Shown in pieces: positions 1 through 5,607 of a stretch of DNA of 9,717 nt. Position 1 is the stretch's first letter. Each line of letters starts with the position of its first letter. This DNA comes from an uncultured Erysipelotrichaceae bacterium (GTDB lineage Bacteria; Bacillota_I; Bacilli_A; Erysipelotrichales; Erysipelotrichaceae), in contig CALEMD010000099.1 in NCBI GenBank assembly GCA_937902945.1, positions 1 through 9,717 of the forward strand. The letters are read 5' to 3'. A model generated the notes under the pieces. The model was not told where the DNA came from and did no database searches. It saw only the letters and a program-made list of their open reading frames with translations. The position numbers and the translations under genes were made by a program.

Positions 1-589
1 ATTTTGAGTTGGCTTTCTTTGAAAAAGAATTCTTAAAGAGCGCAGGAAGGCAATTGACAATGATATCGGCCAGCTGTTCTTCCGGCAGCCGGCATTCATC
101 CTCTGCCCAGCGTCTGAGAACCATCGTGAATCCCGCTTGAAAACTGACAAAGTAATACATTATTTCTTCCTGTGAATCAATCCCCGCTTTTTCGCATAAA
201 GGGCTTATTATCTGATTCAGCATTTCATCATAGCCCTGCTTAAGAGGAAAATCTCTTCTGCTTTTCAATGCATTGCGATAAAACACCTGATGCTTTTTGA
301 TATGCTGCAGAAACGTATGGAAAGATGCAGAAGAGAACATCTGATTGGGAACTTCTTTCTTTTCCTGATATTCAGCCATCAATTCGATGCGCAGATGTTC
401 CTCCATCTTATCAAGCATGTCTTGCATGTCTATGAAATGTGCATAAAACGTCGTTCTGTTTACATCAGCCAGTTCACAAATCTCACGGACTGTTATCTTT
501 TCAAATTCTTTCTTATTCATCTGTTTCATCAGTGCCGCTTCCATTCTGATTTCATTGTCTCTGTAGCGGCTGTTGTTTTTCTTATTCAT
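1..589 (-). CDS. TetR/AcrR-family transcriptional regulator, C-terminus cut by window edge
   Basis: The frame is open for 196 codons from ATG at 589 to the window edge; the next codon starts with T, so a stop could follow at once. About 190-200 residues is the usual size for the family. Residues 10-60 form the TetR DNA-binding domain: an amphipathic first helix, then a helix-turn-helix around residues 31-52 with the family-typical VNRTTFYAHF turn. The rest is an all-helical ligand/dimer domain resembling the TetR C-terminal type found beside dihydroxyacetone kinase and oxidoreductase genes (recalled similarity, not searched). The start is set by AAGGTGAG at 600-593. It is divergent from the alcohol dehydrogenase at 691, a layout in which such repressors usually control both themselves and the neighbour. 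The inducer cannot be told from sequence. Family call is firm; the target is inference. Confidence 0.88.
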   Translation of the reverse strand, partial: MNKKNNSRYRDNEIRMEAALMKQMNKKEFEKITVREICELADVNRTTFYAHFIDMQDMLDKMEEHLRIELMAEYQEKKEVPNQMFSSASFHTFLQHIKKHQVFYRNALKSRRDFPLKQGYDEMLNQIISPLCEKAGIDSQEEIMYYFVSFQAGFTMVLRRWAEDECRLPEEQLADIIVNCLPALFKNSFSKKANSK

Positions 590-599
590 AATCTCACCT

Positions 600-635
600 T
601 CATCATTATCTCAACACTTATTGCTTTATTGATGA
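600..635. promoter_or_regulatory. Imperfect inverted repeat, possible TetR operator
   Basis: TCATCATTA (600-608) and TATTGATGA (627-635) are reverse complements at eight of nine positions, separated by 18 bases. They lie in the divergent gap just downstream of the candidate TetR-gene -10, where a repressor could block both directions. The 18-base spacer is long for a classic TetR site, so this is only a candidate. Confidence 0.25.
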
Positions 636-643
636 TTGTAGCA
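635..643 (-). promoter_or_regulatory. Extended -10 promoter candidate for the TetR gene
   Basis: On the minus strand the bases read TGCTACAAT, an extended -10 (TGn followed by TACAAT, five of six matches to TATAAT). No good -35 lies 16-18 bases upstream, which is acceptable for extended -10 promoters. The transcript would begin near 628 and have a leader of roughly 40 bases that includes the ribosome binding site. Confidence 0.45.
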
Positions 644-663
644 TAGTTTCCTTCTCTTATGAT
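636..663 (+). promoter_or_regulatory. Weak promoter candidate for the alcohol dehydrogenase
   Basis: TTGTAG (636-641) and TATGAT (658-663, five of six matches to the -10 consensus) are 16 bases apart. Transcription would start near 670 and keep the AAAGAGAGG ribosome binding site at 677-685. The -35 is poor, so activity may depend on regulation or another site. It overlaps the divergent TetR-gene promoter. Confidence 0.3.
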
Positions 664-690
664 GGAAGTGTACAGAAAGAGAGGCACTAT

Positions 691-1725
691 ATGATTCCTC
701 ACGAAATGAAAGCCGCCTACTACATGGGCAGAGAAAACATCGAGATCCGTACAGTTCCTGTTCCGCAGATTCATGATCATGATGTCCTGATTCAGAATAT
801 CTGTTCAAGCATCTGCGGCACAGATTCTGCTGTCTTTATGAAAGGGCCTAACACGGGACATAAGATTGATATAGGCAGCGAATTCGGTCATGAAACAGTT
901 TCTAGAGTTGCGGCTATTGGCAGTGCAGTCACTGATTTCAGAATAGGAGATCGCGTCTATCCTTATCCTCTGTTCGCCCGCAATGACACCTCCAGAGCCG
1001 GTACCTTAGGCGGTTTCTCAGAATATATACTGTGTCCTGAAGCCAAACTGAATCATTCTCTATATAAAATCACAGATTCCATCACCGATCGCACCGCCTG
1101 CATGATTGAACCATTCACGGTTGGCTTCCATGCCGCAAGACAGGCTGATCCTTCTGCTAAAGATACTGCAATTGTATATGGGGCTGGAACGATCGGCATT
1201 GCGGCCGCAATTGCGCTTAAGTTTTTTGGCTTGAAGAAAGTGATGATCACTGATCTTTCAAAGTACCGGCTGGATATTGCAGAAGGACTTGGTTTTGAAA
1301 CCATTCAAAGCGGCAGTCAAGACTTTCAGGAAAAACTGCAGGCATATTTTGGATCAGCCGCGTCACTGCATGGAAACACTGCAGATATTGATATTACAAT
1401 TGACGCAGCCGGGGCTGATTCTGTATTTAACGAATTTATGAAACATGCAAAAATAACAGCTCGTTTTGTCGCAGTGGCTGTTAATAACAGCATTCGAAAT
1501 GTAGATATGCTGCAGATGATCTACGCTTCACAGAGTCTCATTGGTTCAGGCGGCTATACACCGCAGGAAGTTCATGACGTTATGGATGTCATGTCTAAGC
1601 ACAAGTGGAATATTGAGTCGATCATTACAGATGAATTCTGTCTGAACGATTTAAAGAAAGCCCTGTATCAGGCATCTGATACAGAGCGTTCTCTGAATGT
1701 CATTATGAATATGCGCGCAGAATAA
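691..1725 (+). CDS. Zinc-type medium-chain alcohol/polyol dehydrogenase lacking the structural-zinc cysteines
   Basis: This 344-residue protein has the two-domain medium-chain dehydrogenase/reductase layout and likely oxidises an alcohol or polyol, or reduces the matching carbonyl, with NAD(H). Catalytic-zinc ligands are visible as Cys42 (SICGTD), His67 and Glu68 (GHE) and Glu140 (IEPF). The nucleotide fold begins at residue 160 with VYGAGTIG and ends its second strand in Asp188, which favours NAD over NADP. Residues 90-110, where many relatives carry four cysteines for a structural zinc, contain no cysteine. The start is supported by AAAGAGAGG ending six bases before ATG. It is divergent from a TetR regulator that is the obvious candidate controller. 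The substrate is not readable; the sorbitol/threonine dehydrogenase branch is a closer fit than classical ethanol dehydrogenases, but this rests on general resemblance. Confidence 0.88.
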   Translation: MIPHEMKAAYYMGRENIEIRTVPVPQIHDHDVLIQNICSSICGTDSAVFMKGPNTGHKIDIGSEFGHETVSRVAAIGSAVTDFRIGDRVYPYPLFARNDTSRAGTLGGFSEYILCPEAKLNHSLYKITDSITDRTACMIEPFTVGFHAARQADPSAKDTAIVYGAGTIGIAAAIALKFFGLKKVMITDLSKYRLDIAEGLGFETIQSGSQDFQEKLQAYFGSAASLHGNTADIDITIDAAGADSVFNEFMKHAKITARFVAVAVNNSIRNVDMLQMIYASQSLIGSGGYTPQEVHDVMDVMSKHKWNIESIITDEFCLNDLKKALYQASDTERSLNVIMNMRAE

Positions 1726-1775
1726 CCATCATCTGTCTTCTGACACATAGTCTTTTCAAACAGCTGAATTGTGTC

Positions 1776-3539
1776 TCACTGAACTGTCAGGGTTTCCACC
1801 TCTATCAGTGTGCCTTCCTGCGGTTTATAGGTAAGTGTTACTGTGTCTCCTGCATTTAGAATTGCCGCAATCGGATACTCTTTGGCACTGACTGTAAAGT
1901 ATGAATCATACCCATCAAGCAATAGATAGAAGATTGTATTGCCATCTATATTAGCGGTCCGTATTTCAGCAATTGCAGCACTGACAGATTCTGTTTTCGC
2001 TTCTGTGTCTTCCACTGGCGCAATATCCGATTCCTGAATGATATTGTTCTCTTTCAGCAGCTGATAATAGTTTTCCTGGCATTCTGACAGTGAGTATCCA
2101 GTCGAAACGATCTGATACTGCTGAACATTGACCATTGCATACATCTTAACAAGTCCTGCACTGTCTTTCAGTGCCATAAAGTATGTAGGCTGATCAGATA
2201 TATTCAGCAGAAGCGGGAATGTTGCTGTGTAGCTATACTGCTGCACTGCCCCTTGTGCCGATTCCATTGCCGAGTATTCTTCCGCCCCGGCACAGGAATA
2301 GTATCTTGCTTCTTTTGTTCTTTGATTGATCAGGATGAAGCCAATATTGCCTCTGTCTCCAGTGACAGAAGTAATACCTGTATACATCCAGACATCATCA
2401 TCCTGTGCTATGTAGTTATAGCCAGTTGTAGTAGTGGTGCAGTTGGTCTGCCCAAATATAGAATTCCAGAATCCTTTCTTATAATTGCCATAGTAGTTGT
2501 ACTGCGTAATAAGAATATCTGCTGAATAGACACGGTCTACCCAGCTTGGAACCTCTTCCGCTTTATAATACTGAGATTCACCTGTGACCGCATTGAGCAG
2601 CACTGTACCTGTTACATCTGTGCCGCCAAACAGTCCTATTTTTTTTTCAACCACAGAGGCAACCCAGTATGGTGTGCCATTGTCATCAATTTCAAAGTTC
2701 ACATCATCAAACATCAGGGTTGGATATTTAAAGCGAAGTGTACGAGCAAGGTCCCTGCTTAGATATTCCGAAGGCGAATACTTGATGCCTTCTTCAAGTC
2801 TCACAACCGTAACTTCCTGTGTTCTCATGTCGATGCGCATATAGGCCGGTATGCCATTTCCTCGATTGTTCCACCATTTGAACACACCGCCGTAATTCAG
2901 ATAGTTAACACGAACCGGTGAATCATTGTAATTAATCTGTGTTGAAGAATCACTTACCGTGAACTGACTGACAAGATCGGACAGTTCACCAAGTTTTCTA
3001 TTTGCCAGATTGTTGGAAGAATCTTCATCGAGAAGCGGAATCTGATCCCATGAGATTTCCGATACTTCAGCAGAGAAATCTCCCTCTTCAATCTTCAACA
3101 GATTTGCATAATCCTTAGCGCGAAAGAGTTTCCAGCCAATAATGCTGCCAATCAGCACAAATGCAATCAGCGCAATCACAATCCAGAAAACCACTGGCAG
3201 ATGCTTTCGGAAATAATTCACATATCCCTTTGCTTCATCCGTTCTGAAACCGCCAAGGAATATCATGGAAATACTGAAGACAATGCAAATCCAGAATACA
3301 AACCAATAGAAACCAGCATCATGAATGTTCAAAGCCGGCAATTGAAAATAGAAGTATACAAATCCAAATATTGCTGTTACCAGCAGACTGATCAATACTC
3401 TAGTCACCGGTGTTCCCTTCGGTGCTTTTGGTTTCACTGGTTCTATTGGTGCCTGTGGTCTTGGCGCCGATGTTCCAGCCTGATCACCCATAAAAGCAGC
3501 ACCTCCGGGACCAAGCAGCATTCTAATAAGAAAATTCAT
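1776..3539 (-). CDS. Uncharacterised three-pass membrane protein with large extracytoplasmic domain
   Basis: The 587-residue product starts with a short hydrophobic run, then a Pro/Lys/Ala-rich cytoplasmic linker (residues 23-44). Membrane spans are at about 47-65, 76-96 and 115-136. Arg/Lys residues beside the spans suit an inside N-terminus, placing residues 140-587 outside. That domain has repeated stretches of the form 'protein in contact with tract, DVTGTVLLNAVTGE, GFILINQRTKEARYY' which recall PepSY-like beta-hairpin modules, and a C-terminal 60 residues (from about 520) that look like a small beta-barrel of OB type. I recall close relatives in many Firmicutes, all without known function; no domain number can be given. 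ATG at 3539 is preferred because AAAGGA sits nine bases before it; a TTG start at 3557 would bury that site. Coding-strand A9 tract near 2639-2647. Divergent from the MarR gene. Confidence 0.8.
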   Translation of the reverse strand: MNFLIRMLLGPGGAAFMGDQAGTSAPRPQAPIEPVKPKAPKGTPVTRVLISLLVTAIFGFVYFYFQLPALNIHDAGFYWFVFWICIVFSISMIFLGGFRTDEAKGYVNYFRKHLPVVFWIVIALIAFVLIGSIIGWKLFRAKDYANLLKIEEGDFSAEVSEISWDQIPLLDEDSSNNLANRKLGELSDLVSQFTVSDSSTQINYNDSPVRVNYLNYGGVFKWWNNRGNGIPAYMRIDMRTQEVTVVRLEEGIKYSPSEYLSRDLARTLRFKYPTLMFDDVNFEIDDNGTPYWVASVVEKKIGLFGGTDVTGTVLLNAVTGESQYYKAEEVPSWVDRVYSADILITQYNYYGNYKKGFWNSIFGQTNCTTTTTGYNYIAQDDDVWMYTGITSVTGDRGNIGFILINQRTKEARYYSCAGAEEYSAMESAQGAVQQYSYTATFPLLLNISDQPTYFMALKDSAGLVKMYAMVNVQQYQIVSTGYSLSECQENYYQLLKENNIIQESDIAPVEDTEAKTESVSAAIAEIRTANIDGNTIFYLLLDGYDSYFTVSAKEYPIAAILNAGDTVTLTYKPQEGTLIEVETLTVQ

Positions 3540-3578
3540 AGTATGGTTTCCTTTCAAAATGATTCATTTATAATGCAT

Positions 3579-3608
3579 ACTATACTTGCAAAGACTCCTG
3601 AATGTAAA
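3579..3608 (-). promoter_or_regulatory. Promoter candidate for the membrane-protein gene
   Basis: On the minus strand TTTACA (3608-3603) and TATAGT (3584-3579) are 18 bases apart, each matching five of six consensus positions. The start would be near 3572, leaving a leader of about 33 bases with the AAAGGA site. It lies about 40 bases from the MarR palindrome, so repression by that site is not expected from position alone. Confidence 0.5.
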
Positions 3609-3617
3609 TACAGCTTC

Positions 3618-3649
3618 TTGACGAATTGAATTTATCGTCCTAATATAAT
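3618..3649 (+). promoter_or_regulatory. Promoter candidate for the MarR-family gene
   Basis: TTGACG (3618-3623) is followed by TAATAT at 17 bases (3641-3646) or by the perfect TATAAT at 20 bases (3644-3649). Either -10 abuts or overlaps the palindrome at 3647-3660, so a bound repressor would block polymerase. The GGAGG ribosome binding site follows at 3665-3669. Confidence 0.6.
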
Positions 3650-3660
3650 AGCATGCTATT
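3647..3660. promoter_or_regulatory. Perfect 14-bp palindrome AATAGCATGCTATT, likely MarR-family operator
   Basis: The 14 bases read identically on both strands. They overlap the last three bases of the TATAAT -10 and end five bases before the ribosome binding site of the MarR gene. A second copy with two changes precedes the efflux gene at 4156. Position, symmetry and repetition beside a MarR gene make this the probable binding site of the encoded repressor; the binding itself is inferred. Confidence 0.7.
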
Positions 3661-3674
3661 GAACGGAGGCATAT

Positions 3675-4106
3675 ATGATACAGACAGATGACTGCGGACT
3701 GCTGATCAAGCAGCTCAGTGACAGAATGGCTAGACAGGCTAACAATGAACTTAGGGAAGATGATATGACATTTACACAGATGCGCTATATTGAATATCTG
3801 TGTGAACAGAAGAACACTCCAATCCGCTTTAAAAAACTCGAAGCCTACTTTGAAGTCTCTCAGCCAACCGTTGTAGGCGTTATCAGGAGATTGGAAGAAA
3901 AAGGACTTGTGGCTGTGCGGATATGTGCAGATGACAGCAAAGCAAAAGAAGCCTACCTGACGGCAAAGGGCATGAGGTTTCATGAACTTGCTGAAGGCCG
4001 AAGAGCCCATATGGAAGAATTCATTCTTGAAAGTCTCAATGCAAAAGAGAAGAAAGAATTCAAGAGACTTCTGAAAAAAGTCTGCAGCCAGACAAAGCAG
4101 ATGTAG
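3675..4106 (+). CDS. MarR-family winged-helix transcriptional regulator
   Basis: A 143-residue protein, a normal length for a MarR dimer subunit. N-terminal and C-terminal helices (about 5-28 and 100-143) would form the dimer interface; the winged helix lies between, with recognition helix at about 62-76 (SQPTVVGVIRRLEEKG) and a charged wing from Asp86 to Tyr94 that is followed by the usual LTAKG turn. The start has GGAGG five bases upstream. It probably represses itself and the MATE exporter 79 bases downstream, because matching palindromes precede both genes. MarR proteins of this type release DNA when they bind phenolic compounds, drugs or oxidants; two cysteines besides the N-terminal one (43 and 84) are visible but nothing shows they are sensors. 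The ligand is unknown. Confidence 0.9.
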   Translation: MIQTDDCGLLIKQLSDRMARQANNELREDDMTFTQMRYIEYLCEQKNTPIRFKKLEAYFEVSQPTVVGVIRRLEEKGLVAVRICADDSKAKEAYLTAKGMRFHELAEGRRAHMEEFILESLNAKEKKEFKRLLKKVCSQTKQM

Positions 4107-4117
4107 ACACACTCCTG

Positions 4118-4133
4118 ATCAGTACACACTGAT
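4118..4133 (+). terminator. Weak hairpin between the MarR and MATE genes
   Basis: ATCAGT (4118-4123) pairs with ACTGAT (4128-4133) around an ACAC loop. Only six pairs, low GC, and the downstream TTTCTTTG is a poor U-tract, so at most a partial terminator that could reduce read-through from the MarR gene. Confidence 0.2.
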
Positions 4134-4155
4134 GAGGCATTTCTTTGAATTGTTC

Positions 4156-4169
4156 AATAGCGTGCTATC
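4156..4169. promoter_or_regulatory. Second operator copy AATAGCGTGCTATC upstream of the MATE gene
   Basis: Twelve of 14 bases match the palindrome at 3647. It starts 30 bases before the MATE start codon, against 28 for the MarR gene, and in both places the first three operator bases are the end of a possible -10 (TATAAT there, the weaker TTCAAT at 4153-4158 here). No good -35 is visible, so it could govern a weak promoter or act as a roadblock to read-through transcription. Confidence 0.6.
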
Positions 4170-4185
4170 ATGAAGGATATTAGTT

Positions 4186-5526
4186 ATGCATTCAAACACA
4201 GCAGAAAACAGTTTCACATCCGGTTCCATTCCAAAAGCAGTCCTTAGCAATATTGTTCCAGCCGTCATCGCAATGATCATGGTTCTGATTTACAACCTGG
4301 CGGATACTTTGTTTATCGGCATGACCGGGAATGACTACATGGTGGCCGCTGTATCTCTTGCAACACCTGTATTCCTGATCTTCATGTCACTTGGCACGCT
4401 GTTTGGCATGGGCGGCACATCTGTTATTTCTCGTGCTCTTGGAGAAGGCAGAACAGAGTATGCCAAGAAGGTTTCTGCTTTCTGCATGTGGGCTTGTGTC
4501 ATCGTCGGTGCCGCATGCATGCTGTTCCTATGGATATTCATGGATCAGATACTAGTCTGGCTGGGAACTAGTGCAGATACAGTTGAATACACACGCACCT
4601 ATCTGACAATAGTCGCATCCTGCGGAATTTTCTCTTTGCTGAGCAACTGCTATTCAAACATCATCCGTGCCGAAGGAAAATCCACCATTGCCATGACTGG
4701 AACTCTGATTGGGAATCTCTTGAACTGCATTCTTGATCCGCTGATGATTATTGTTTTCAAATGGAATATTGCAGGTGCCGCTATTGCTACAGTTATCGGC
4801 AATGCCGTTGCAGCATTGTACTATCTGATTTATTTCTTCAGAAAGCAGTCTTCACTGAGTATCAGTCTGAAGGACTTCAGCATGTCGGATCACATATGTA
4901 CAGGTGTCCTTGCCATTGGCATTCCCGCTTCATTAGGAAGTCTTTTGATGAGTATTTCGCAGATGATCACAAACAGTCTTATGGCACAGTATTCAGATAT
5001 GGCAGTTGCCGCCTATGGAGTAGCTGCAAAAGTATTGATGATCGTTGCATTGATTGGAGTTGGCATTGGTCAAGGCATTCAGCCTCTGTTTGGCTATTGC
5101 TATGGTGCTAAAAACAAGAAGCGCTTTCAATCTGCATTGCGCTTCTCTCTTGGTGTTGGACTGCTGGCCTGTACTGTACTGACCGTTCTCTGCTATCTGT
5201 TTGCACCATCTATTGTTTCCGTTTTTCTGACCGATTCCGCAGCCTTGGAATATGCTGTGCGCTTCTCGCGCATTATGCTGACAACCTCCTGGCTGTTTGG
5301 CGTCTACTATGTTCTGATCAATTCAATGCAGGCAGTTGGTGCTGCATTTCCATCCTTCATTGCCTCGGTCTGCCGGCAGGGATTCATATATATTCCAGCC
5401 GTCTTCATACTGCAGGCAGCAATCGGCATGAACGGACTGGTATGGGCCCAGCCTGCTGCGGACGTACTGTCTTTGATCATTACTGCAGTCTTATATTTTT
5501 ACACGATGAAAAAAAGATTCATCTGA
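4186..5526 (+). CDS. MATE-family multidrug/Na+-coupled efflux transporter
   Basis: A 446-residue, almost wholly hydrophobic protein with room for 12 membrane spans in two homologous halves, the standard length of the family. Half one opens with the membrane-buried proline at 25 and the YNLADTLFIG motif (residues 36-45, Asp40) of the DinF/MATE branch, then GMGGTSVISRALGEG at about 78-92. Half two starts near residue 237 with the matching GIPASLGSLL (from 245). Such proteins expel cationic or aromatic drugs and metabolites from the cytoplasm in exchange for Na+ or H+. AAGGA at 4173-4177 sits eight bases before the ATG. It follows a MarR repressor on the same strand and has its own copy of the shared palindrome, so expression is likely induced by the MarR ligand, possibly also the pump's cargo. 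Transcription ends at a strong terminator at 5569. Confidence 0.92.
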   Translation: MHSNTAENSFTSGSIPKAVLSNIVPAVIAMIMVLIYNLADTLFIGMTGNDYMVAAVSLATPVFLIFMSLGTLFGMGGTSVISRALGEGRTEYAKKVSAFCMWACVIVGAACMLFLWIFMDQILVWLGTSADTVEYTRTYLTIVASCGIFSLLSNCYSNIIRAEGKSTIAMTGTLIGNLLNCILDPLMIIVFKWNIAGAAIATVIGNAVAALYYLIYFFRKQSSLSISLKDFSMSDHICTGVLAIGIPASLGSLLMSISQMITNSLMAQYSDMAVAAYGVAAKVLMIVALIGVGIGQGIQPLFGYCYGAKNKKRFQSALRFSLGVGLLACTVLTVLCYLFAPSIVSVFLTDSAALEYAVRFSRIMLTTSWLFGVYYVLINSMQAVGAAFPSFIASVCRQGFIYIPAVFILQAAIGMNGLVWAQPAADVLSLIITAVLYFYTMKKRFI

Positions 5527-5568
5527 TACCTTTGTGACACATTGCATACTTCAATGATTCAAAAGAAA

Positions 5569-5607
5569 CCAGCAGATTGTCATATCTCTGCTGGCTTTAT
5601 TCTTTTT
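5569..5607. terminator. Bidirectional rho-independent terminator between convergent genes
   Basis: CCAGCAGA (5569-5576) pairs with TCTGCTGG (5587-5594) over a 10-base loop. The plus side is followed by TTTATTCTTTTT (5596-5607); on the minus side the stem is followed by TTTCTTTT. It begins about 40 bases after the MATE stop and about 12 bases past the surface-protein stop, so one hairpin serves both genes. Confidence 0.85.

Noticed and set aside
290..646. A 118-codon plus-strand open frame opposite the TetR gene
   Set aside because: The minus-strand TetR reading has a textbook helix-turn-helix and ribosome binding site; this frame has no supporting signal.
1742..1775. GACACA/TGTGTC pair between the convergent dehydrogenase and membrane-protein genes as a terminator
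   Set aside because: Only six pairs around a loop of more than 20 bases and no U-tract on either strand; no convincing terminator seen in this gap.
3564..4112. A 182-codon open frame antisense to the MarR gene
   Set aside because: It lies almost wholly opposite the MarR gene, whose winged-helix motifs, ribosome binding site and promoter are clear; the antisense product shows no recognisable domain and uses no good start site.
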